From Hydnum rufescens UP504 (taxonomy: Eukaryota; Basidiomycota; Agaricomycetes; Cantharellales; Hydnaceae), in the NCBI GenBank assembly GCA_014904985.1, contig MU129076.1:32507-96506 (forward strand): a stretch of DNA of 64,000 nt, written 5' to 3'. Numbering within the stretch: position 1 is the stretch's first letter; the number at the start of each line of letters is the position of its first letter. The translations under genes and the position numbers were made by a program. The notes under the pieces are model-generated. The model was not told the origin of the DNA, did no database searches, and saw only the letters and a list, made by a program, of their open reading frames with translations. Positions 1-10,080 of the stretch are shown piece by piece.

Positions 1-770
1 GGCCGAGGCGTTGACAGGCCATCCGTACGTCGAAATTAGAGCTCAGGGATCCTAGTAAGCCAACTCGACCATCGCATGAGCCACCGTCCTAAGTAAAGGA
101 CATACGGTCAGCTCCAATCCTCCCTCCATCATCTCCTGCGGTGTGCCTCCATGCGAATAAAAATGCAAATGACTGGTACGAGCCATGTTTCTCCGGTGCT
201 TCAGGTGAGTCGGGATCATAGGATGTATGACGTCTTTTCTGATTGAAATCCGGACATCCTCCCGTCGCGTTCCGGTTCGCTCGAGTTCCAGGAGAATAAG
301 CGGATGATTGAGAAGATCAAGAGCGACAGTCTTGCAAGCAATTGCGAAGACGAAGGCCCCCGGTCGTGCGCACCGAGTACGCCACGCCTTGGTTTTATCA
401 GCTCAAGATCATTACTCTGAGGACTTCTCGGTCTTTACGATCGACTGATCGCCGCATCGTGTGATTGGAATAGATCTTGCCTGCAATCATCATCGCCCAA
501 CTGGATCTCATGTTCGTCATGGGGCGACAGACATTTAGCTGTGAAGCAAGTTCGAAGACGTACTCGCAGCCGATCTTTGCCATCGCTCAGCTTGCGGCGG
601 AGATGCGGTCTGTCTTGCGTGGGATCATGTACTATTCGCTGTACTACTTCCACCAGGTTCAAGTTTTCCTTGTCCCGGGCTGGGACGATAGGTTCCCGCG
701 CTCGTCAATCCCTTCTTACTTGTTCTCTTCTACATGAAATAATGCATACATCTTAATATATGCCCTCGTG
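1..770. other. No gene recognised; degenerate left end
   Basis: I find no convincing gene here. Short overlapping open frames occur on both strands around 400-740, but none has a recognisable domain or a plausible exon structure. The segment lies upstream of a decayed monooxygenase fragment and may contain further unrecognisable remains of it. Confidence 0.4.
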
Positions 771-777
771 AAATCCC

Positions 778-896
778 TCATGAGTTCAATTGAGCACAGG
801 CACTTTAACCTCTGGAAATTTCATGTTGCGTACATTATGAAAAATAGGCACATAACAACTGGCTTAAGAGTCGGGGATTGGCGCTTGTCGCTGCTA
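778..896 (+). repeat. Short direct repeat, copy 1 (partner at 5574-5690)
   Basis: Two blocks are shared with the region upstream of LST8: CTCATGAGTTCAATTGA near 778 and a stretch of about 45 bp near 851-896 (core TTAAGAGTCGGGGATTGGCG). They lie in the same order about 60-70 bp apart in both places, with diverged sequence between. This points to an old segmental copy of a promoter or 5' region and not to chance. Confidence 0.75.
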
Positions 897-1099
897 CCCG
901 ATCTGGATACCGCGCTGAAGCGGACGGTGTGGGTATCTGGCGTTGTCACGTGTGACATGTGACGGCTGGACCCCAATATCGACGACACACATTATGGCGA
1001 CACCTTGTCATTGCCCCTGCGGAGGAGGTCTCCCGCATCCCACCCTCCTTAGCGATCGCCCCGGTGTCCCCAGATAATCCACACGTCTGTCTATGCACG

Positions 1100-2080
1100 T
1101 CCATTGACCAAAGAATCTTATCTATATCCCTCCGCGTCGAGCTCCAAATTTCTTCGCAAGGAGCAAACGTTAGTCCTCTTCGAATCGCGGTCGTCGGAAG
1201 CGGCCAGAGCGCCGCAGACGTCCTCCTCAATCTTCACGGCCGTCTCGCTTCTATCTCCCTCCACCATGATAATCATGGTGAGGTGTCGCTTGATGCTTCG
1301 ACGAGGGCACATTCGATCGACCTGATCATTCGGAAGGCAGTCTCAAGCCTTCAGATGATTTCCCGTTTACAAACGAAATCTTTGACCCATCTTCGACAGA
1401 TTTCGTGTACGATCTCCCCTTCAAGAGAGTGAGCTGAAGTGAAACGAGAGTGTGAGAATGCGAATTATGGTGTTGTGGAGCCCATCACTGTCCAAAGGTG
1501 AGCTTGCGCGTCATCTTTACCAGCGTGTACCTACGGCTCCTGACTCCGTAACATTACGACCAGTCGAGGATAACGCACATGCCGGGACGCGCCATCTGAT
1601 TCTTGCCATCGTCCTCGGATCAACATCCTTCCCTGTTGCTCCGTTGTCTCCGCTGTATCCAACACCTGCGACCACATTCTGCAGACATGGTCTAGCGAGG
1701 CTTCTTTGTCTTGCGAAGATGCCACTGTGGTCAACGCCGAACACAGCGCACCAGTATCACACACATTCACGATCACCCTCCGTCATATTCTCGGTGTTGC
1801 TCCTGATGAGGAACGTACATACGATGCGATCATCATGGGCACAGGCTACGAGCGGCAATCATGGCTTCACATGCTGGACGAAGACTCATTTGGCAATGTC
1901 TTCGGTTTTTCCAACCGCCCATCTTCATCGGGATTCGCTAAAGCCAATCACAGTGACAGGGGTGATTCTGGAAAGATTGATGCGGAAGACCCACAGGAAA
2001 TATATGCCCCTTATCGCCTCCGACGACAACTGGAGCCGCATCATCCCAGTCCTGTCCTTCATCTAGGGATGACGCCCCTC
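1100..2080 (+). pseudogene. Decayed L-ornithine N5-monooxygenase fragment (SidA-like)
   Basis: Remnant of a flavin-dependent ornithine N5-hydroxylase, the first enzyme of hydroxamate siderophore synthesis. Family landmarks appear in order but in different frames. The NADPH-binding glycine motif IAVVGSGQSAADV is at 1184-1222. The PFTNEIFDPSSTDFVYDLPF block is at about 1361-1420 in another frame. NYGVVEPIT lies near 1463, and the substrate-side motif YDAIIMGTGYER is at 1820-1855. The N-terminal FAD-binding part and the conserved C-terminal region of the family are not visible. Frame changes between 1300 and 1460 cannot be explained by introns of the usual size here. I read it as a truncated, broken gene. 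The identity is firm from motif order, but the exact boundaries are not. Confidence 0.75.
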
Positions 2081-3343
2081 AGATCCCGGACTCAAGATCG
2101 TCGCGAAACATGAGCCCCGTAGGAGGGACTCAGCCCTTGGACGAGCGTCTTCCATCAGGCGCACGGTCTATCACCTCTTTCACGTCGTCCCACCACCCTG
2201 TGGGTACGGAGAACGAGGCACATTGTGGCGCTTTTTCATTTCCTTTCAAATCCGTATATTACAGGACTCAAGGAGGATGTCACTGGAGATACATCTGTCT
2301 CTCCACATGGACAGAGATCAAAGAGGCTTGCGATTTGTTCTCCATGCACTTTCCCAAGCCCTGCTTCCAGGAGCTACAGGTGTCCAATACCACCCCCACC
2401 ACAGAATTCATCGTGGTGGGCAGGATTTTATCATCCATACAGAGCTGATCTCGTTAATTCTTCCGCTCCAAAGTTCGAATAACATGAATGAGCCTCCCCG
2501 GTGTAATTATCGCACGAAGACTGCCTATACAAACAGGGCTTCGCAGTATGTCACAAAATATTGGTTCCATGTCAATGATTTCATGGAAAGTTATAGAGTT
2601 GCAGTGCCGCCAGCTTTCCCCCGGACCTCGACCCATCGCGATCATCGCGACGATAGCACACGGTCGGTGACCCGCTAGCTCTACTTGGTTGCTACGGATC
2701 TTGACAGGCGTTTTCAATGGCAGGGCGTATGGGTTATTTCGCCGCATATCTATCTCTGGGCACCATACACATGCATAGTATTCATTGTGCTCCACGTCGC
2801 AGTGATCGATAACCAACTTGGGCCGTACGTAGGCTGGCCGTAGAAGGTCAGCATGCCCGCCGTCCGTTTACCGCACCCTAGCGGTCTGATGGCAAGTGAG
2901 GGTTCATTGCTTCAGTCAGGATCTTGATTATACGTATGCTCATATCCTTCCTTCATCCTATGTGAGTGTTATGCCACTCTTTGGATGCAGATTGGTGGTG
3001 ACCGGAATTGCTCCCTACGAAGTTAATGTTTTCACCTATATAGAGTGTCATGGATCTGTTCCCTTCGCCGCCTCGTTCTCCGCTGCATGATTACTCGGGG
3101 CAGGATGAGGGAGGGGAGGCACGGAATGGATAGTATGCTTTGAATACTGGCTGCTCAAGCCTCTTAATACTGGTGTAAAATGAACAGCCTGATCATAGCA
3201 TGCGACCGACATTCCCGCCCTCATTTAATACAATCCTCTTAGTCACTTGGAGGGTGGTGTCGCCAGATCCCGGTGTGACAGACATTACGTAATGTCTCAT
3301 GGTATCGCTACGATCAGTCGTGCTCACCCGAAACCAACGACTC
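2081..3343. other. Intergenic, nothing recognised
   Basis: Short open frames occur at 2110-2680 and 2896-3090, but their translations show no known domain, no repeats and no signal peptide. The stretch may hold further debris from the adjacent monooxygenase fragment. I see no RNA gene or transposon ends. Confidence 0.35.
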
Positions 3344-3974
3344 ATGCCAAAGAAGGCCAAAAAGCAACTCGCTAAACAGGCCAAGGCAGAGCCAGGTTAG
3401 TGCAAATAGATTCTAAATCACTTTCAATCTCTTAACTGAAATGCTATCAAGGTCATTCCGAGTCTTCTCAAGTTCAACATGAAGCCCAGAAGCTACCCCA
3501 TCCAGGCTCGATGGTGTAGAGAACAGCTGGAACTACATTCGCGTGACATCAGGGCACTGCTTGCAACAAATGAGAAGATCGGGGCCGCCATCGAGAGGCT
3601 GCAGGCCACCATCGCGAGGCACAAGGCCACCGTCGAGAGGCACGAGGCCACCGTCGAGAGGCACGAGGCCACCATCGAGAGGCATGAGGCCACCAATCAG
3701 CTACAGGCCCGCATAAACAAGGACCTGGAGGACAGGCTGCACACGACATCGCTGGCCGCTGCGGGGGTATGTGCCTCTGGTCCCCTTTGCTCTCATACTA
3801 TACTTACACTTTCCTTTGCAGGACCGGGCTGCAATCAACAAAATTCGCAACCGGATTTTACCTGGGTCGCAAGAAACTTTCCCGAATACATATGCCGCTA
3901 CAAGAACTGGGAGACCTGAAAGTCCCGCTTTCCAAACTCGGAGGATTTGGTCCACTCGGCAGAGCAGTATCTGA
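3344..3974 (+). pseudogene. Coiled-coil protein gene, probably broken
   Basis: The start at 3344 gives a Lys/Ala-rich opening (MPKKAKKQLAKQAKAEP), followed by a GT-AG intron at 3396-3451. The spliced frame then reaches a stop at about 3515. The main coding signal continues in another frame: LLATNEKIGAAIERLQ, a run of seven-residue repeats of the type AT(I/V)(A/E)RH(K/E), and QLQARINKDLEDRL. A clean phase-0 intron follows at 3767-3821 (GTATGT...TTGCAG) and leads to DRAAINKIRNRILPG and a further 45 residues. The heptad pattern predicts a long charged coiled coil. I do not recognise the family. The frame change between the first exon and the coiled coil suggests decay or a missed exon. Confidence 0.55.
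3605..3694 (+). repeat. 21-bp minisatellite coding for heptad repeats
   Basis: Four consecutive 21-bp units of the form GCCACC(A/G)TCGAGAGGCACGAG run from 3605 to 3688, plus six bases of a fifth. Each unit encodes exactly seven residues, so gain or loss of a unit would lengthen or shorten the coiled coil without changing frame. The first unit differs most, and the middle two are almost identical, as expected from recent slippage. Confidence 0.85.
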
Positions 3975-5573
3975 ACACTTCGGGAGATGTCAAGATCAGT
4001 GCAAACTGGAGGGCGCTCGGGCATTGGACGTCGGCACTACGAACGTTACTGCTACCGAGCGAAACGCGGAAGGCTGGTGATGCCACTGCACATAGTTCAA
4101 TGAAAGAGTACATCGGTGAAAGTGTTCTGGCTTTGGAGGAAGGGTGGGAGCAGGATAATATGATTGTTATTTTCCGGGCAGTGTTCAACCTAGACCCTAC
4201 TTTATGGCTACACTACCCAGCATTGATCCATTTTTCCGTCCCACAATGATAGTTGTTCCATCGTTGGGACGCCTTCAACCCTGCATATATATCAGTTTCG
4301 GGATGCCTACACTTACATTGGGGCCATTGCCAATGTTCTTGATGACCGTCTCCCACGTACCTCCTGGCTCATCCTCAGCGCACAACTCGCTTCTGCCTAA
4401 TTACCTTGGGCTACCAAGGTCGTACTGATGCTTTTTGAAACCTCACTTGCATCCAGTTTTCCCCGGAAACAGGCCTGTTTAGAGTTGCTATCGATCGCTT
4501 GTGACCGAAGGGTTTTTCTTCACAGTAGAGCGCTGAAATTGTTTCTTTTCCAGAACACCGTTGCTCGTGAGTTTTCTAGTTCGGAAATGCTGGCTACGAT
4601 AAGGTAAGTTTCTATTTACTTGTGTGCAAAAGGAGCAGGTCCCAGCCGCTCTTTTGTATGTCCCTTTCCTTATTTACTAACGTGTCAAATGGGTGTATCA
4701 TAAGAACCATTGTTCAGGCCCACCCACCCCACCCGTCAAACAACAAACATGGTGATCCTATCGTCATCATTGCGCATGATTATGGGCCTCTAGGAAACTC
4801 AACACCCTCGTATGGTGAGAGAATTAATACTTCTCAGCAAAACTGCCACCAGCATGGGCCGATCCGCGCAATTAGGGTTCATCAGGGCTCCCTCATCGAA
4901 GGGTCCGCTACGGGTGCGGGGATGGATTGTGCAAGCTTTGCTCTCGCAAGCGGGTCCATTATGGTCACGGTTCAAGATCGCCTCGGATTACCCTTTCCCA
5001 TTGCCTCTCCCCGTAGCCGATTTCGAACCCATCGTGAGCAATCATTTGGGCCGAAGCGGACCCAAGTCCTCCTCGTGCACACCTCCGATCCGAATCCTTC
5101 TGGCTTGTCATACGTGGTTTGGACCCTGTTGAGAAGAGTTGTAGTCTCCATGCTCTCCAATTTGGTCTGTCTGGAGGCGAAGCTGCCGACGGCGGCTGCT
5201 TCCCTACGTTCTGGGGCGACGAGGTTCTGTATGATTGGCAAATCTACAGTGTCCTTTAAATTGAATTATGCAGCCTCGCCTTCTCGTTTCGGATTGGATA
5301 TCTTGGACACGGTTCTCATTGTTCCTGAGACTGTAAACGCCATGATCCTTTGTTGGAGGATCTTGGCTATGTTCGCGGGCACTGCGAGGATAGCACATCA
5401 CAGATAATCTACAGTGGGGTACGTAATGGCTGTTTTGCCATTGAGTGTATGATACTGTCGCACAACATTTGCTAGGACGTATGCATGATTTCCTTTGGGC
5501 AGTATACATGGTTCTTCTTCCGATACTAACCTCCATGATATTCTCTTCTCCTTCGTCCTTCTTTTCCCCCCCT
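3975..5573. other. Degenerate region with no supported gene
   Basis: A 261-codon open frame on the plus strand (4622-5407) is the longest feature. Its translation has no domain, no coherent composition and no splice context, and other frames through it are equally unconvincing. Fragments near 3947-4250 (around GDVKISANWRALGHW) may be a decayed continuation of the coiled-coil gene. I see no mobile-element ends. Confidence 0.35.
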
Positions 5574-5690
5574 CATGAGTTCAATTGAAACCTGTCTTCA
5601 TACCTTGAGCATACACAAACCAACTTGATGGAAAATATCTACATGACGACTGACTTAAGAGTCGGGGATTGGCGCTTGTCGCCGCTACCA
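5574..5690 (+). repeat. Short direct repeat, copy 2 (partner at 778-896)
   Basis: Carries the same two blocks as copy 1: CTCATGAGTTCAATTGA at the left and TTAAGAGTCGGGGATTGGCG about 75 bp further on. It ends about 60 bp before the LST8 start codon, so it covers the LST8 5' untranslated or promoter region. Confidence 0.75.
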
Positions 5691-5747
5691 GATGATGTTC
5701 GCGTTTACGAGGAATACGCACTCCGCCGGGAATTCCCGAAACCAAAC

Positions 5748-7284
5748 ATGTACCATGGCTCAAGCATAGGCCACGGCCATGGCCAGCCGAGCCAACAAGA
5801 TCTTTCTGTAGTACTCGTCACTGGATCCTATGACCATGAGATTCGATTCTGGGAGGCTTGGAGTGGTATTTGCTCAAGGACCATCGCACGGAATGAAGCT
5901 GGTGTGAGTAGTAGCGCTTGCATTCTCGTGGTCTTTCAAAGACTGACAGACCAGTATGGGCTGGGGTAGCAAATAAATAGGCTTGCCATATCTCCTGAGT
6001 ACATTTGGACTTATTCAGGTTTGGTTCGGCTTCAGGGGCTGAGGATAGTTGTTTTTGGATAGCAAACGATTACTTGCCGCCGCCATCCACAAGAAAATCT
6101 TTATTTATGAAGTAGCTGGGACATCTTCATCTCCCGCATGTGCTTCTCAGCCCCATTCGTTGAATCCTGGGGGTTGACGTTGGTTTGCAACATGACTCTT
6201 TAGCTCGTCACCTTTCCATTCGAGGGCGCGCAAGGCCATACAGGAAACGTTACAGCCGTTCAATTCCATCCAGAGGGAAAATGGGTTGTGTCCGGAAGCG
6301 AAGATGGGACTATAAAGATCTGGGATCTTAGGTGAGACTCGCTCTTCCCATCCGTGCTGGGGGTTTACACTCATTCTGTTGCCTAGAACATCACATTTGT
6401 ACCGTACATATGAAAATGGAGCTTCAGGTATGTAGCCTCCCTGGACTTCGTGATTGTTTCTGACATATAGCAAATATCTGCAGTGAACGATGTGACGATT
6501 CATCCAAACCAAGGTGAATTAATCTCCTGCGACCAAGCCGGCGTGATACGACAATGGGACTTGGCCGAAAACTCGTGTACTCTGGAGCTCGTCAGTCATC
6601 CCCATTTTGTCTTTCGGATTGTGACCTCACGCAACGTGAAAAGGCCCGGCTGGGGATGTCCCTATCCGATCTATCAGTGTGGCATTCGACGGATCGTGTC
6701 TTGTGGCAGGGAACAACAAGGTATATATAGTGCAACATCTTTCGGTACTGGCTACGGTTAATTCTCGGCTCTAGGGGAAGTGTTATGTGTGGAAGATCAA
6801 TGACGACACGTCTGGCCTCCCTCGGTTCCAAGCCGTCACAAAATTTCAAGCGCACAACAAGTACCTGACGCGGTGTCTGCTGAGCCCAGATGTCCGGTGA
6901 GTTGGAATACCGTGACTTTCCCCATATTGGCTAACCGAACAACCGACCTAGACTGCTGGCAACTTGCTCAGCGGATACGACTGTGAAAATATGGTCTATT
7001 GGCCCTAGTTTCGAGTTCAAGCTGGAGAAGGTCTTAACTGGACATCAGCGCTGGGTCTGGGACGCGGCATTCAGTGCGGACTCTGCATATCTCGTCACAG
7101 GTGGGTGCCCTGCTCTTTTTCTCATGGCTCTCTTTTCTGACCCTTACTTTCATTGTTTCGTATAGCTTCGTCAGATCATGTAGCGAGATTATGGGAACTT
7201 TCTTCAGGGGAGACAGTTCGACAGTATAATGGGCACCACAAGGCCTGTGTATGTGTTGCCCTGAATGATGTGAATCTAGCGTGA
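5748..7284 (+). CDS. lst8: TOR complex WD40 subunit LST8
   Basis: LST8 is the seven-bladed beta-propeller that binds and stabilises the TOR kinase domain in TORC1 and TORC2. Exon 1 (5748-5903) encodes the diagnostic [20 protein letters not shown]. Exon 2 starts at 5970 (QINRLAISP) and exon 3 at 6063 ([17 protein letters not shown]). Later exons give [85 protein letters not shown] and [16 protein letters not shown]. The end is [16 protein letters not shown], matching the family C-terminus. About ten exons join in frame with standard GT-AG introns of 45-70 bp, so the gene appears intact at roughly 330 residues. The ATG at 5748 is the first in frame after the duplicated upstream block. The donor after exon 3 (GTTGAC) is unusual, and that junction is the least certain. 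The CHORD gene follows 115 bp downstream on the same strand. Confidence 0.93.
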
Positions 7285-7398
7285 ATCTGTACCGTCGACG
7301 AGGGCTATTGTTCTGTAAATCTACACTCAGTGCAGTGACCATGCTGGGCACGTGCCCTTGGGTCCCTTGAGACTTTTCTGGAAACGCACTCTACGACA

Positions 7399-8963
7399 AT
7401 GCCAAAGTGTACACGGAAAGGGTGCAACAAGTCCTTCGAGGAAAAGGAGAATAACGATGATTCATGCCTGTACCATCCCGGGGCGCCAGTTCGTGCTCGG
7501 CCCTGCTCGATGAGTAATGACAATCGTCCTCACTTTCCCGTTTCTAGGTCTTTCACGAAGGTTTGAAGTCATGGGGCTGTTGCAAGGACGTCAATAAGCC
7601 TGTGCTGGACTTTGAATCTTTTATGAAACTTCCGGTTCGTTCTCAAGGGTTTCGTTTCGTGAGGTGGTCGTCTCGAACACCCAAAGTATTCTAGGCATGC
7701 ACGACGGGTCGACATACAGCTGAGAAACCCGTGGAGCCCGCACTTCAGACCTCCCAGACTTCTGCAGTGGCATCGACATCGGAACTTCCAAAGACGAAGC
7801 CCGCTGCAATCGTTCAGCGGTCGTCTGACGGCATAGAGACCTACTCTACCACCGCATTGGCCAATGGACTGCCGACCATTTCCCCGACTCCGTCTGCCCC
7901 GCCGACTCCTGTGCCTGTCATCGAAGACGAAGATGATCTGGAGGTCGTCGTGGCTCCAGGCACGAAGTGCACGCGCCTCGGATGCGGGAAGCCATTTGTC
8001 AGTCAAGAAGAAAGTAGACTTGGCGAGGGCGAGCACTCCATTTGTGTATACCATCCGTCCCCTGTAAGAGTGCTTTCGTCGAACCGTTGACACCGTTCTG
8101 ATTGCTGTCATTTGAAGCCAATATTCCGAGAAGGCAGTAAAGTACGCCCTGGGCGCTCCCACAATACAACTACAACTCCTGTGTGGTGTTGCTGACAGCT
8201 TGCGATAATGTCGATGCAGGGATACATTTGCTGCAAAAAACGAGTATTAGACTTCGACGATTTCCTCAAAATTGAAGGTTGTAAGACTGGCAAGCACTTG
8301 TTTGCTAGGAAGGCTAGAGTTGGCGCTGTATGTATTTTATGTCTTTCGCCTGATATAGACACGAATTCTCTTCGTGATATGTTTAGGTCCCGGGCGGGGA
8401 GGTGGTCAAGTGCCGTATTGACCATTATCAGACCCCAGGAGAGGTGCACGTTACGGTCTATGCAAAGAAAGCCGATAAAGGAAAGAGTTCTATCGCCTTT
8501 GATACTAATCAGGTGAGAAGAGATCATTACTATGACCTTACTAGGGTAGAAGTTCATGTCTTTCGTGCTCGTTAGGTTCATCTCGATTTATTGCTTCCCG
8601 GTCCCAAGCGTTTCACACAGACCCTCAACTTGTACGGCTCTATTGACCCGGCTACGTCGTCATTCACGTTCTTTGGAACGAAGGTCCGTTCTAGCATGAT
8701 CCTCGATTATTTGGATTCGTTCTCACATTTCACCATCGGCGTCTTTCACATTCGTTATATGTTGTATTCACGCGAAGGTGGATCTGTTGCTCGCCAAGAG
8801 TGATGCGCGCAGCTGGAATATGCTCGAGAAGCCAGCAGATGAATCGATACTGCCGCAGGGCTTCAATCTTACCTTTGGAGTTGGCGGGAGAACTGGCACT
8901 GTCGGGGCTAAAGAGATCATTTTGGACGAGAGTAACAAGCTAGCTAATGCGCCTGCGCCCTGA
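7399..8963 (+). CDS. CHORD-CS domain Hsp90 co-chaperone (CHORDC1/RAR1-like)
   Basis: Cytosolic zinc-binding co-chaperone of the CHORDC1/RAR1 family, which links Hsp90 to SGT1-type clients. CHORD 1 opens at the start codon (CTRKGCNKSF, then [21 protein letters not shown] and the closing CTTGRH). A Pro/Ser/Thr-rich linker follows (about 7725-7950). CHORD 2 begins with CTRLGCGKPF, continues through CVYHPSPPIFREG and GYICCKKRVLDFDDFLKIEG, and ends CKTGKH. The C-terminal CS domain (8390-8960) starts at KCRIDHYQTPGEVHVTVYAK and includes LNLYGSIDPATSSF and SWNMLEKP. All zinc-ligand cysteines and histidines I expect are present. Splice junctions are phase-consistent throughout. No frame break is visible. 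It lies head-to-tail behind LST8. Confidence 0.93.
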
Positions 8964-9239
8964 CGTCTGTGCCTTGCTATCGCGTTTTTATTCTCGACCT
9001 GCTGGGCGACGAAGAATCAATCAGAGGGGGTGGTGAACTATGTGCTGTCTGCATGTCGTGACATTTAGAGGCCTCATGGTGAAGACGATGGATGCACCGT
9101 TACTGTAAACCGTGCAATCACTTCATAAATGGATGAGAAATACGGGGCCTACAAGAACTATTCAAGAATAAAAACGTAGGGGCATACAATAAAGAGCGGT
9201 GAAATGGTAGTAAAATGTGGGATGAAGGAACAGTGTGAA
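8964..9239. other. 3' intergenic of CHORD gene
   Basis: Presumed 3' untranslated region and spacer. It contains AATAAA-like runs (for example near 9168 and 9187) that could serve as poly(A) signals. No gene is seen. Confidence 0.4.
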
Positions 9240-9488
9240 TCAGTAGAAAGTGGGAAAGGTTGTAGGCCAGTCGCTCATCTTGGGTCCGTTGCGAAAGAAA
9301 TGTTTGGCGGCCGGAAAAATGGGAGGACTTTCTGAGGCGTGACGCTGAGAATCTTGAGGTAACGAAAGCTTGTCATGGCAGGGTCGTGGCGGTGGTGATG
9401 GTGGTGGAGGCTGGGGATTGGCCGCTTCCACTCCGTCCTCATCGCCTATTATATTGGGAGGTCTGGACCTCGTGTTCCTGATGGCCAT
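9240..9488 (-). CDS. Small proline-rich protein, unrecognised
   Basis: An 82-codon frame starts MAIRNTRSRPPN, has a run of prolines in the middle and ends PKMSDWPTTFPTFY. I recognise no family. It is tentatively kept because it is a clean ATG-to-stop frame in a gap between two plus-strand genes, and because its aromatic C-terminus is not low-complexity. It could equally be chance. No signal peptide or membrane segment is visible. Confidence 0.3.
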   Translation of the reverse strand: MAIRNTRSRPPNIIGDEDGVEAANPQPPPPSPPPRPCHDKLSLPQDSQRHASESPPIFPAAKHFFRNGPKMSDWPTTFPTFY

Positions 9489-10080
9489 GCATCACGTGAA
9501 CGGAATAAAGATTCGGCAACATGGAGATAGCGGAGAAATAAAGGAGGGGAGCGTGTCGTGCTCCGTACCTACCAATTTTGCCAATCACAATATTACCTGT
9601 TCGTGGCTTCCCCGATACTTCGCTGGCCAGAAATTGTGATTTTTCAACACATCAAGACCGACACATAGTGATTCAGTGATCTGATTCCGCCCCACAGCGA
9701 TTTCATCGCGAATTTTCACTGTAAGCTTCCCATACAGTAACAGTGAGGATTCTTATACGATATTCTCTGAAACCTGAGAGAGCGTGGTATTGGATTTTTA
9801 TGGGCACACTTCGGAGCATCTGATGATGCTCCCACGGGTCCGCTCGCACAGCAAGGTGGAATTGGCAGGTAGATCGCATTGGCCCATTGACCTGGCAGCC
9901 TTGGCCAATGACTACTGAGCCCCTTGGCTCGCCGTGCACTGGTGGTGCTCCGGGAAGGCCTAATATGACACATGAAATATCGCTAGTGACTCTTAGGGTG
10001 GAAATAGCCGGTTCGGAGGCAGTAACTATTTATTATCCGACGGGTCCAGTGCCCACGGACCAGCATTCCCCAACCAAATC
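9489..10080. other. Upstream region of acyl-CoA synthetase
   Basis: No gene recognised. Short frames on both strands around 9700-9970 lack any domain. The segment presumably contains the acyl-CoA synthetase promoter. A CACGTG E-box lies near 9494 (CATCACGTGAACG). Confidence 0.4.

Noticed and set aside
4622..5407. 261-codon plus-strand open frame
   Set aside because: Its translation has no domain, no regular composition and no supporting splice context, and other frames in the region are similar. Length alone is weak evidence in degenerate sequence of this base composition.
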